From the NCBI GenBank assembly GCA_003013855.2, contig ML058392.1:3141529-3205528 (forward strand): 64,000 bases of DNA, read 5' to 3'. Below the pieces are notes generated by a model, which had not been told where the DNA came from, made no database searches, and was given only the letters and a program-made list of their open reading frames with translations. The stretch comes from Liriodendron chinense. Taxonomy: Eukaryota; Streptophyta; Magnoliopsida; Magnoliales; Magnoliaceae. The position numbers were made by a program, and so were the translations under genes. Shown here one piece after another: positions 1-10,089 of the stretch (position 1 is its first letter; each line of letters opens with the position of its first letter).

Positions 1-341
1 TTTGAGGGAAACATTGTGATTATCCTTGAACATTACAGGTAACTAATCATAACCCATTCGTGTCGAATTGGTACTAGCATCAGAATGAATCTGGAAAGTA
101 GTGCCCTTACACTTTGCGGTTTTACGGGGATCCCTTACTGATTGGATGTGAAATATCATTTGCTTACACAATTAACCTAGGAGTACTTGATTTGCTTGAA
201 CATCAAACTGGTTAGATACCTTGTGCATTCTATAGCCTTATAAGAAACTTATTACGCTATCTGGGTGACCCTTTTCTGTGTAATCTTCTGATTTCGATCT
301 GTAAGGTTAAAACTATTCTTTGCCACTATTCTAGCGGTTTC
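1..341. other. Unassigned AT-rich flank
   Basis: I see no open reading frame, repeat or RNA gene here. It is the flank beyond the terminus of the Athila-like LTR that begins at 342. Confidence 0.4.
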
Positions 342-1829
342 TGTTAGGCAACTCTAAGTGTAGAGTTGCGTTGTAGTAATAATTTCGTTGAGACTGAGAT
401 CATTCCACAGGGATTTATGATGAAGGTGGCAATTCCAAACCAACTAGGCTAACTAAATTTGGATTTAAAGGGAGTTGAATGATTTTCGAAGCATGAAATA
501 ATTATAAAGTGAAGAGATTTAGAGATTAAAATCACTAGAGCAACAAGGATCCACTTGTCGTCAATTTACAATGTTAATATTCCGTTATTCAAGCATATAA
601 CTCAATTGAAATTGAATTCCTATTCTATGTAATTGGATGATAAATTCAATTAAAACATAATCAAAACCCAATATAGAATCTAAACTTTTAGAAGAGTAGT
701 TCTATTTCATCACAGAGAACTTAAACTAATGGAGAATTACAAAGCATTCACCATATTCGGAAATCACGACGAATCTAGGGTTTCCATCAATCAAATCTCA
801 TGAAACCATTATAATTAATTTAAAAAATTCATAAACATCTCATATAACCTTAATCATAAGATATCTTTAAAATTATCTAAAACTATCAACTTTATTCAAA
901 CTATTCTTTGAAAATCAACATTAAAAACCAATGTACTTAAATTAAATGAATTAAAGCATTATAAATGATTACAAGTTTCACCTCTTAGCCCTAGTTAAGA
1001 GGTTTAGCTAATCAAAGATACGATTAAAATAAAATCTTTTAGAAAAATAAAAAAAACTAAAATTGAAACTTAAGAAAAACCTGAAAAACTTAATCTGAAA
1101 GCTCCACTTTGAATCTCTCTTACTCCTTAGCTTCTCAGACTCCTCAGGGATGATTTAGTAATGTAATAGTACCCCTTTTTATATAGGAAAATTTGAGCAC
1201 CACCTCTTTACTGAGCAAGAAAAATTGCACTGACTTCCTCTATCAGCCTGTTGACAATGGGTGTTGGCTGGCCAAAGTCCATCGAGTAACTAACATAAAA
1301 AAATTTCTAACTTCTTCATATTGGGTGGGCCGATCGACACGATCTGTTGGCCGGCCGAAACCAAGCTTTTCTGTCCAGCGAATTCAGCCTTCAAAACTTC
1401 GGATTGTTTAGGAAATTCAGTCGATCAAATAGTCCTGTCGTCCGGCCAAAACCCACTACAAGTGTCCAGCCGCTTCAAGCTCTAAAATTTGATTTTCCAA
1501 TAGATTTTCGATCAATCGGCCTATGCCATCGATCGACCGAAGTGGGTGTTGACTAGCTGATCAGAGCAATCGATAGGATGATTTTTGTTGTTTCTTTTGA
1601 CTTTTGATTTTTCAGTTTCAGTCTTCAGTGACTTGATTCTTCCACTCCTTGGCTTGTTTGAGGCTTGTCTTCTTAGCATCCTAGAATGTACTTTTAACAT
1701 GAAATCCTCAAGATCTCTCTTTCACCTATAAACATTGAAACATACATAACTCAGTCACTTTAATCGCATAATCATCATGTAAATGTGTAGTGAAATTGGG
1801 GGAAAACATGCATAATGTAGAGCTTAACA
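342..1829 (-). mobile_element. Athila-like 3' LTR, copy A
   Basis: On the minus strand this LTR begins TGTTAAGCTC at 1829 and ends GTTGCCTAACA at 342, about 1.49 kb. It aligns along its length with the LTRs at 32076-33506, 42362-43770 and 54271-55654: a start close to TGTTGAGCTCTGAATTGTGC, a motif array, a minus-strand TATA box near 1178-1190 (CCTATATAAAAAG), an 'AGCCCTAGCTAAGAGGT'-like block near 990, a 'GGATCCACTTGT' block near 548, and an end resembling CTTGGGGTTGCCTAACA. A polypurine tract (minus GGTTAGGGGGTG) abuts the start, so it is a 3' LTR of an element whose body lay to the right. Athila assignment rests on the fuller copy at 42-51 kb. Confidence 0.75.
1263..1545 (-). repeat. U3 motif array A (GGCC/CGATCG words)
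   Basis: Upstream (in element orientation) of the TATA box near 1185 lies a cluster of short self-complementary words: TGGCTGGCCA near 1264, GGGCCGATCGAC near 1328, GGCCGGCC near 1349, GTCCGGCC near 1440, GATCAATCGGCC near 1510 and CATCGATCGACC near 1528. The other three aligned LTRs have different words in the same interval. Confidence 0.7.
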
Positions 1830-3136
1830 CACCCCCTAACCATCATTTTGCTAGTCCTCGAGCAAAACATGTGAAAATATTTTCAAATCCCAAATTTCCA
1901 CCCTTTCTTAGAAAAACAAAATTCAGTGTTGTCCAAGGTGCATAAATAGAGAAATTCATAGGCACAAGCAATAGATGTTTATTGGTATAGATTCTAAAAT
2001 AACTAGCAAGTTTTCATCTCGAGTTTTAGCCATCAATCAATCAATAGAATTGGTTCAAACATCAAGACCCTAAGATGTTCAGTACATCTTTACTCACCAA
2101 TTAGTAAAGACAGACTTTCACCATAATATTAACAATGATGATTACACTGTAGTGGTCAGATCAACACAAGCCTAAACTAAAACTTGCCTTGCTATTTAAT
2201 GAGGATTCTTTCAGCTTTTAATTTTTCATCGACGGCTTTCACACTAATCCCTTTTCTTTTTTGTGGTCATAGGTATCCCTTTTCGATACAACTATTTTTT
2301 AGTTGATTTGATTCAAACATTCTTTCTTTTTTATTCTCTTTTCAATTTACTTTTCTTTTTTTCTTCTTTGAACATGATGGACAAGTTCTCCAGGCTTAGT
2401 TCCTAGCACTTTCTAATCACAGTTTAAAATTTTCATCATGAATGTAAGTTAAAAATGTAAAATAAATCTAGATTAAATTGATGCTTAAATTTTTGCTTGA
2501 TCCATTGATGAAAGGGACTCATCTAAAAACCACTAACTCTAACTTTCAAACAATCGTATTACTATCGCCACTTCATCTTTTGACTAAATATGTTCAGGTA
2601 CACCTGATTTTAGAATCTTAAAAGAGTTTGAAATTTTGAAATTCAATTTTTTTTCAAAAAAATGCTCCAAAACTTTGCAAAATCCTAATGATTTAATAGG
2701 ATTCTCACCCCCAACTGAAAATCTACATTGTCCTCAATGTATGAAAAAAATGCATTGTTAATGCACTTTTCTATGGCATACTTGTACCTTATTTGTCAAT
2801 CACATACGTCCATGTCTTGTAATGTCGATTGAGCCTTGGCAAGTTGAAGATTTTAGACTTGCCTAAATATGTTCAGGTACACAGGATTTTAGACTTCTAA
2901 AAGAGTTTGAAAATTTGAAATTCAAATTTTTTTTTTCAAAAAAATGCTCCAAAACTTTGTAAAATCCTAATGATTCAATAAGATTCTCACCCCAACTGAA
3001 AATCTACATTGTTCTCAATGTATGAAAAAAATGAATTGTTAGTGCACTTTTCTATGGCATACTTGCACCTTATTTATCAATCAAATGCGTCCATGTGTTG
3101 TAATGTCAATTGAGCCTTGGCAAGCTGAAGATTGAA
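1830..3136 (-). mobile_element. Athila-like 3' untranslated region, truncated, with tandem duplication
   Basis: This stretch continues the element upstream of its 3' LTR. It shares with the copies near 33.5-34.3 and 43.8-45.7 kb the block 'catcattttgctagtcctcgagcaaaacatg', a T-rich segment with 'gatggacaagttctccaggcttagttcc', and a minus-strand TACATTGAGGACAATGTAGA followed by a G-rich tract (near 2709-2745), typical of the region after pol in Athila elements. A segment of about 278 bp is tandemly duplicated (2584-2861 and 2862-3136), so that marker occurs twice. Pol itself is absent. Confidence 0.7.
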
Positions 3137-3317
3137 AATTCAAGTGGATAAGTATCATCAAGGAAGAAGAAACAAGTAAAAGAGATGCCTTGATGACCCT
3201 AACCCTTAGAACTAAAACAACTATAAACTCTAGATGACTTAGACCATATAATAAAACCCTTAGTCATCATTATTAGCCTTAAAACACTTAGAAAAACATG
3301 ATAAGTTAGGTTAATAT
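3137..3317. other. Unassigned, ends in hAT target duplication
   Basis: No gene is seen. The last eight bases (3310-3317, GTTAATAT) are the left target duplication of the hAT element that follows. Confidence 0.5.
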
Positions 3318-3871
3318 TAGGGCTGAAAGTTGGGCGGGTTCAACCCGACCGACCAGTGACCGACCCGACATTGGGTTGGGCTTGGGCAAGAAGTATTGAA
3401 CCCGATCTCGAGCTTGGGCTATGAAAACATCAACCCGATGAAGTTTGGGTTGGGCTTGGGTTGAGGTCTCGGGTTGCCCGACCCAACCCGAACCCGATCT
3501 ATATACAAGTTACTTATACTTTTATTATACTTTAGTGAAGTAAACTAATAATGTTTACTTGTATTTTAACTTATTTATTTAGGAAAAGTGAAGTTCTTTA
3601 CATAAATAAGAACATATATAATTAATAAAGCCATAGGTACAAAAAATAAGGCGTATATTGAAACATAATAGACTAATGCAATAATGAAAATATTAGCATG
3701 TATCAACCCGACCAACCCGATCAACCCGACCGAGCCCGCTTGGGTTGGGCTTGGTTTAAGAATTCCCAACCCGAGGTTGGGTTGGGTTGGGTTAGGGTTG
3801 AGGTATAGGAACCTTGGGTTGGGTTAGGGTTTAGCACCAACCCGACCCAACCCGCCCGACTTTCAGCCCTA
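3318..3871. mobile_element. Non-autonomous hAT element (MITE-like)
   Basis: The 554-bp element starts TAGGGCTGAAAGTTGGGCGG; the reverse complement of its right end matches this with one mismatch (AAAGTCGGG) over about 23 bp. The 8-bp sequence GTTAATAT occurs at 3310-3317 and again at 3872-3879. An 8-bp duplication with TAGGG-type termini is characteristic of hAT transposons. The subterminal parts are dense in GGGTTGGG and CAACCCGA words, possibly transposase-binding repeats, and the centre is AT-rich. No transposase is encoded, so it would need a partner in trans. Confidence 0.9.
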
Positions 3872-3879
3872 GTTAATAT

Positions 3880-4098
3880 AAGAGGTGCAAACTACTATAT
3901 ATAAACAAACTGGCCCAGACAATAATTTTCAATTGGACTTTGATCCATCAAAGTTCAGGTTTGATGGGACTTCGATCCATCGAAGATTTGGGTTCGATCC
4001 ATCATAAATTTAGTCCAGCAAACTTGAACTCTCTGGATGATTTTATGATCCATCGAATATCTCTCTTCGAGCCATCAAAGTAGGTGTTTCGAGCCATC
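3880..4098 (-). mobile_element. LTR promoter remnant with TTCGAT palindromes
   Basis: A TATA-like string (plus ACTATATATAAAC, 3892-3904) is followed in the plus direction by repeats of TTCGATCCATCGAAG, TTCGATCCATCA and TTCGAGCCATCA up to 4098. In minus orientation this is an array just upstream of a TATA box, as in the intact LTRs of the window. The words resemble those of the Athila-like LTR at 42.4-43.8 kb. No termini can be defined. Confidence 0.45.
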
Positions 4099-4722
4099 AT
4101 GGAATGGTTCAATTGAAAGTACATGTGCCAGATCGATCAAAGCAAGGAAGGAAGAAAAGAACCAAAATTCAGAAAATCGACCAGTAGACAGCCATCGGTG
4201 ACCAGTTGCATATCATCGGGCGATCGGTCGCAGATAGGCTGAAATCCAGTGTTTGGACTACTTATAGTCATTTACGACCAGTCAATCTAAGGCTGCGATC
4301 GATCACAAATTGGCTCTCAGAGAGCCTTTACTCTCCAGAATGTTGAGGGTCTATTGTTTCCCAGGATCGACAACCAGTCGCCGCTCATGAACGACCAGTT
4401 GTTGACCCCTAGCGACCGGTCAACAGGCTGCACTGTCTTGAGTGCGAAAGTTTCAATTTTTTTTAAATCTATTTTTGTTTTCATTTAGGACTCTTGATTT
4501 ATAAAAGTTAGGTTTTTTTTGGAATACCTAGGCTATCTAAAATCTTTTTAATTCATTGTTAGAGGTAATTATTCATCTCTTCAATACAAACTTGAATTTT
4601 TCTCTGTTTTGCCCGTGGATTCGAAGAAGTCCGGTGAAGAATTCCGTGAAGCTCCATGGATTCGGAGTAGTTATCCCTATGAGAGAGATGATGATCGATC
4701 TCACCTTGTCTATGCTACACCA
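4099..4722 (+). mobile_element. 5' LTR of decayed CRM-like chromovirus
   Basis: It aligns with 9447-10089 over most of its length (shared 'gatcaaagcaagg', 'attcattgttagaggtaatt' and 'gagtagttatccc' blocks), so the two are the LTRs of one element. The left boundary is approximate because the first 25 bp are diverged. A TATA box (TTTATAAAAGTT) lies at 4498-4509, after the motif array at 4176-4433. The right boundary is set by the primer-binding site at 4726. The solo LTR at 29386-30075 shares its terminal sequences. Confidence 0.75.
4176..4433 (+). repeat. U3 motif array of the chromovirus LTR (GACCRGTYGC words)
   Basis: Repeated words include GACCAGTAGAC (4179), GTGACCAGTTGC (4198), GCGATCGGTCGC (4220), GACCAGTC (4275), GCGATCGATC (4295), CAACCAGTCGCC (4371), GACCAGTTG (4392) and GCGACCGGTC (4412). 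The 3' LTR carries a diverged array at 9532-9800. The same vocabulary occurs in the unrelated Athila-like LTR at 32972-33255. Confidence 0.7.
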
Positions 4723-4725
4723 AGT

Positions 4726-4738
4726 TGGTATCAAAGAG
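4726..4738 (+). other. Primer-binding site (initiator tRNA-Met type)
   Basis: TGGTATCAAAGAG follows the 5' LTR by a few bases and matches TGGTATCAGAGC, the complement of the 3' end of plant initiator tRNA-Met, except for one position. It marks the junction of LTR and internal region. Confidence 0.75.
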
Positions 4739-4755
4739 AGTAACAACCTCAGGAA

Positions 4756-5900
4756 GATGACTTCTAGCGATGGTCGCGGTAACAATCCCGCTAACGGTGC
4801 TCAGGGGATCCAGTATCTTAAGGAGAGGATCAATGCACTCCAACGGTCGAGTGAGCTAGCTATGTAAGGCCTATAAACTATTCTCGATTAGATCATGACG
4901 TCATTGGCTCCACCCCAAGTACAAGGTTGAGCACGATCGTCGGTAATTGTTGTACAGGACAATCTAGTGCTCCGACAAGCTCTTCCAGCGACAAATCGCA
5001 AGACTATTCCAGAGGACTTAAACGTTAGTGATGAGGACGTCGAGGGCCTCCTTATTCAGCAACCCACACATGGGAATGATATGTGGGCCATGCTAAGAGG
5101 GATTACAAAGGTAAGGCTGAACTTCCTATATTTAATGGTCTATTACGTATTGAAGAATTTGTAGATTGGTTGGTGAAAGTTGAGAACTTCTTTGATTACA
5201 TGGGTGTGTCGGAGGATACATAAGAAGGTGAAATTGGTGGCATATAAATTGAAGTCGAGAGCCTCTGCATGGTGGGAGCAATCGTAGCTCACCCGAACCC
5301 AACAGAACAAGTTGCCCATCCAATCATGGCCATGAATGAGGCAACTTCTTCGGTCATGATTTCTACCCGAGATTATGAGCAGGTATTGTTCCAGCAATAC
5401 CAGAATTACAGACAAGGAAACCAGACTACTAACGAGTATGCAGCCAAGTTTAAGAGGCTAGTAATGCGCAATGATCTATCAAAGATATATTCTCAAAAGG
5501 CCGTAAGGTTCATCAGCAACTTCTTCTAGTTTAGATTGTGGAAAAGGCGGTGCAGCTAGCTAATCGCTCAGAAACCCAACTTGTTAGAGTTCCTACGCGT
5601 CCCTACCCGTCGACCCGTATCTTTATGACAGGTCCCGGTGGAGATATAACCCTGTTTAAGGAAAAAGAACCTGTTGGTCGGTGTGTTCAACCCCCACCGA
5701 TCGCGACCCGCAATGTGGGGATCGGTCCATCCCTGCCACAAAGGGCCATCCCTTTGACAGTGGGTCCAAGTCGGACACCAAATCTGTATGCTCGGCCTAG
5801 GCTGAACAATTGTTTCTGATGTGGCCAACTGGGCCACTTATCCAATACATGCCTTCAGTGCCCCACCACCAATTTGGCCACTAATAAGGGGGAAGTTGAG
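4756..5900 (+). pseudogene. Degenerate gag of CRM-like chromovirus
   Basis: Gag fragments lie in shifting frames: an N-terminal piece at about 4756-4867, a Pro/Glu/Asp-rich linker at 4967-5110, the retrotransposon gag domain (NGLLRIEEFVDWLVKVENFF in a second frame near 5136, then TRDYEQVLFQQYQNYRQGNQ and EYAAKFKRL near 5368-5460) and a CCHC zinc knuckle near 5811-5860. In the knuckle the residue before CGQLGH is replaced by a TGA stop. Several frameshifts and stops make the product non-functional. Gag normally forms the particle and binds element RNA. Confidence 0.75.
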
Positions 5901-6029
5901 GGAAGAGTACGTGGAAGGAGAGCCCGAGAATGAAGAGCTTGATCAATCCGTTGAGGAAGAAGTAGAATAAGTGAAAGATGATTATGTTACACTCCTAGAA
6001 AAGAAGTGCATCTTTAGCGCCGCAACATC

Positions 6030-9000
6030 TTTTGTATACATTGCATAGTGAGTAGGAAGGTTTGCAATGTCATCATTGATAACAGGAGCAGTGAGAACTT
6101 TGTGTCCAAGGTTATGGTGGAAAAGCTTCAATTATTGATGACAAAACATCCATCCCCGTACTCCATCAATTGTATTAAGAAGGTCAGCGATACCAAGGTA
6201 ACTGAACAATGTTTAATTTCATTCTCCATTGGTAGGAGCTATAGAGATGAGGTGCTATGTGATGTAGTGGACATAGAGGTATGTCACATGCTCCTCGGTC
6301 GACCGTGGTAGTCAGATGGAGATGCAACACATCGAGGATGAGACAATACATATATATTTGTCAAGGATGAGCGGAAAAGAATCATAGCTCCTATAGCCCC
6401 GGAGAGCTGCCTCGAGACTTCCAAAGTGGATGGGGGTTCTCTCATTGCCATAAGAGAGTTTGAAGAAGAATCAAGAGAAATCGGTGAGATTTATGCCATC
6501 ATGGTCAAGGGAGATGATGTAGGGGGCACGATTATTCCCAAGATCTTCGACCCTTGCTAAATGAATTTTGGGAAGTCTAACCCGAGGAACTTCCCCATGG
6601 ACTACCTCAATGAGAGATATTTAACACCACATTGAACTCATCCCTAGGGCTAGCTTACCAAATAGATCATATTACCGGTTGAGTCTAAAAGAGAGTGAAA
6701 TTCTCCAAGGGCGGATTGAAGATTTACTCAAAAAGGGCTATTGAGGAAAAGCATGAGCCCTTGTGCAGTTCTAGCTTGATTGATGCAAATGAAGGATGGT
6801 AGTTAGCGTACGTGTGTTGATAGAAAGGCGATTAATAAAATTACCATCAAGTACATATTTTCCATACCTTGGCTAGATGATATGCTTGAGGGGTCTAAGT
6901 ATTTTTGTGACGCCCCACCCAGGGACACGATATTGTCCGCTTTGGCCAAAGGCCTCACGGCTTTGCTCTCGGGGTTGCCCCCAAAACGCGTCATTCCAGT
7001 TAAGGAAGATATTGTCCGCTCTGGTAGCCCCGACCGACTGGAGTGCTATTTTTGAAGAGGGTCCGGATCAAACGGCTCACCTCAACCCACACTCGGACCA
7101 CAGCCCGGATGAACCACCTCACGGGTTTGTTCCTGCCCAGCGGAAGCACAAGGCCACACACTCACAGAACGCGTCGTATCCATATGGTGGGAACTCCACT
7201 TATAGCCCAGTCCGAAGGTCACTCCCTTTCCGATGTGGGATTGAGTCCAAGGCCCTACCAACTGGAGCGATATTTTCGAAGCCCGACCAATCCCCAACGG
7301 GGACCCGGATGCAACCCTCGCTCGGACCACAGCCAGGCTGCACAAGGACTCTCCCCCCCCCAACGGGAGACAGAGCGACCCCGCTCTGATACCATCTGTG
7401 ACGCCCCACCCAGGGACACGATATTGTCCGCTTTGGCGTGGGGCGTCACAGATGGTATCAGAGCGGGGTCGCTCTGTCTCCCGTTGGGGGGGGGGCGAGT
7501 CCTTGTGCAGCCTGGCTGTGGTCCGAGCGAGGGTTGCATCCGGGTCCCCGTTGGGGATTGGTCGGGCTTCGAAAATATCGCTCCAGTTGGTAGGGCCTTG
7601 GACTCAATCCCACATCGGAAAGGGAGTGACCTTCGGACTGGGCTATAAGTGGAGTTCCCACCATATGGATACGACGCGTTTTGGGGGCAACCCCGAGAGC
7701 AAAGCCGTGAGGCCTTTGGCCAAAGCGGACAATATCGTGTCCCTGGGTGGGGCGTCACAATTTTCCAAGATGGACTTTCGTAGCGGGTACCACCAAACTC
7801 GTATCTTCCATAGTGACGAATGGAAGACAACTTTTAAAACAAAGGATAAGCTGTATGAATGGTTGGTTATGCCATTTGGATTGTCGAACGTACCAAGTAC
7901 CTTCATGTGCCCCATGAACTAAGTTTTTAAGCCATTCATAGGAAAGTTTATTATGGTGTATTTCGACGACATTCTGATTTATAGCCAGGATGAATCAGAA
8001 CACATGGGCATCTCAAACAAGTTCTTCAAGTGTTGCGAGATAACAAGTTGTATATGAACTTGAAGAAGTGTGATTTCCTAATAGACCATCTGTTATTTCT
8101 GGGATTTATGGTGTCATCTACTGGTATTCTGGTAGATGAGGACAAAGTTAAGGCCATCTATGAATGACCTACTTCGACCAACATCCATGAGGTACATGGT
8201 TTTCATTGGTTGGCCACTTTCTATCGCTATTTTGTCAGAAACGTCAACAACATCATCGCACATATATTATAGATTGTATGAAGAAGGATTTGTTTCAATG
8301 GACTAAGGAAGCCGATAGAAGCTTTGGTGAGATCAAACAACGGCTATTGACTGCTACATGTTTGATGCTACCAAATTTTGAGAAGGTTTTTGAAGTGGAC
8401 CGCGATGCATCATATGTGGGCGTTGGAGCAGTTTTATCTCAAGAAGGCAAGCCCGTTGCCTTCTACAGTGATAAGCTTAGTAAAGCACGAAAGAAGTGGT
8501 CCACATATGAAATAGAGTTATACGCTGTGGTACAAGCTCTTCAGTATTGGTGACACTACCTCATCTAAAGGGAGTTTATCCTATACACTGACCATTAGGC
8601 CATCCTAGTGATTTTCATATTCAAGATGGGTTCCTATTCTATGGGAATATATTGTGCATCCCACAATGCTTTATAGATGACAATATTATACTCGAACTCC
8701 ATGGTGGTGAACTTTGAGGCCACTTGGGACGTGACAAGACGAAGGCCCTAGTGGAGGAGCGATATTCTTGGCCTCACCTAGGCCGTGATGTGGGAAGGAT
8801 GGTTTAGTAGTGTCATATTTGTCAAACCTTCAAAGGACAATTTTAGAACACGGACCGTGATACAAAGTTCGGGATTCACTTTTGATGAATTTTGTGGAGT
8901 CGATTTAAGACACGACTTTAGTTCAACAACGCATATTATCCATAGACTGATGGCCAAACTAAGGTTGTGAACAAAACACCGGGTAATCTCATTCAGTGTA

Positions 9001-9440
9001 TCTCCAAGGATAAGCCGAAGCAATGGAACTTGGCCTTATCTTAAGCTGAGTTCACCTTCAACAACATGGTGAACCAATCTACAGGGAAGTCACCATTTCA
9101 GGTTGTCTACGGACGAGTACCCCATCACACGTTAGATTTGGTGCTCTTGCCAAAGATTCCTGGCATGAGCATTGATGTGGAGAATATGGCTACAAAGGTT
9201 AGAAAGTTACATGAAGAATTTCGAGCCAAGCTTTTAGAGACGAACGAGAAATACCTACAACAAGATGAAACACAAGAAGATTGGTCCGGTATCGATCCTC
9301 AGGAAGTTGAACGACAATGCCTATGTGGTTGACCTTCCCGTAGAGTTTGAGATCTCCCCGACATTCAACGTAGCGAATTTATTCGAGTATTACGAGCCCA
9401 TGTCGAATGAGAACTCGAGGATGAGTTCTTTTGAAGGAGG
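6030..9440 (+). pseudogene. Degenerate pol of CRM-like chromovirus, split by a TRIM insertion
   Basis: In order: a protease-like segment (CNVIIDNRSSENFVS, 6048-6311; the usual D-S/T-G triad is altered to D-N-R) ending in CHMLLGRPW; reverse transcriptase from about 6650 to 8200, interrupted at 6906-7759 and resuming with [12 protein letters not shown] (7761) and [10 protein letters not shown] (about 7957); RNase H (8206-8560, [38 protein letters not shown] end); integrase (8700-9330) with a decayed zinc finger and catalytic core, the segment MVNQSTGKSPFQVVYGRVPH, and a C-terminal DNAYVVDLPVEFEISPTFNV stretch. Multiple stops and frameshifts are present. I see no canonical chromodomain, which fits CRM rather than Tekay; the lineage is tentative. 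Confidence 0.8.
6906..7759. mobile_element. Head-to-head (palindromic) TRIM retrotransposon
   Basis: The 854-bp insertion begins TGTGACGCCCCACC and ends with its exact reverse complement. It is flanked by a 5-bp duplication ATTTT (6901-6905 and 7760-7764) and splits the host reverse transcriptase between KYF and SKMDF. The right half reads LTR end GGGGCGTCACA (7450), primer-binding site TGGTATCAGAGCGGGG (7453-7468), short internal region, then an LTR with 'cccacatcgg', 'ggctataagtggagttccc' and 'gcggacaatatcgtgtccc'. The left half is the same sequence inverted (primer-binding site complement at 7379-7394), with about 180 extra bases at 6993-7169. A 54-bp LTR piece (7397-7450) is shared at the centre. 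No protein is encoded; open frames here are by-products of the palindrome. Confidence 0.85.
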
Positions 9441-9446
9441 GGGGAT
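9431..9446 (+). other. Polypurine tract of CRM-like element
   Basis: TTGAAGGAGGGGGGAT directly precedes the TGATGTAG start of the 3' LTR, the expected place for plus-strand DNA priming. Confidence 0.7.
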
Positions 9447-10089
9447 TGATGTAGAGAGGATCGCCGAAGAGTACATGTAACGGATTGATCAAAGCAAGGA
9501 GGGAAGAAAAGATCCAAAATTCAGAAAATGGACCAGTCGACACCCATCGGTGACCGGTTGCATGCCATCGAGGGACCAATCGAATTTCGCAGGAGACCGA
9601 TTGCATATAGGCCGAAATCAAGTTCAAGTCTTTGGACTATTTCCAACCATTTGTGCCTAGTCGATCTAGGGTTGCGACCGGTTGCAAATTAGCCATCCGA
9701 GAGCCTTTTTCTCTCTGGACTATTGAGGGTTTATTGTGACCAGTCACCCAAGATCGGCGACCAGTTGCCGCTTATTAGCGACCGGTTGATCGAGTGTGCT
9801 GTCTTGAGAGCAAAAGTTTCTATTTTTTGAAAATATATTTCTGTTTTCATTTATGACTCTTAATTTACCCAAGTTAGGGATCTTTTGGAATACCCTAGGC
9901 TATTTAAATTCTTTTTAATTCATTGTTAGAGGTAATTATTCATCTCTTCAATACAAACTTAAGTTTTCCTCTGTTTTGTTCGTGGATTTGAAGAAGTTCA
10001 GCCGAGGATTCCCGGAAGCTGCGTGAATTCCGAGTAGTTATCCCTGTGAGGGAGACGGTGATCGATCTCACCCCATCTATGCTGCCCCA
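9447..10089 (+). mobile_element. 3' LTR of CRM-like chromovirus
   Basis: Starts TGATGTAG and ends near GCTGCCCCA, aligned to the 5' LTR at 4099-4722. Many substitutions and a changed motif array (9532-9800) show that the insertion is old. The TATA region is mutated relative to the 5' copy. A clean target duplication was not found. Confidence 0.7.

Noticed and set aside
7043..7922. Several overlapping open frames up to about 200 codons on both strands
   Set aside because: They are mirror translations of the palindromic TRIM and of GC-rich LTR sequence, with no protein family resemblance.
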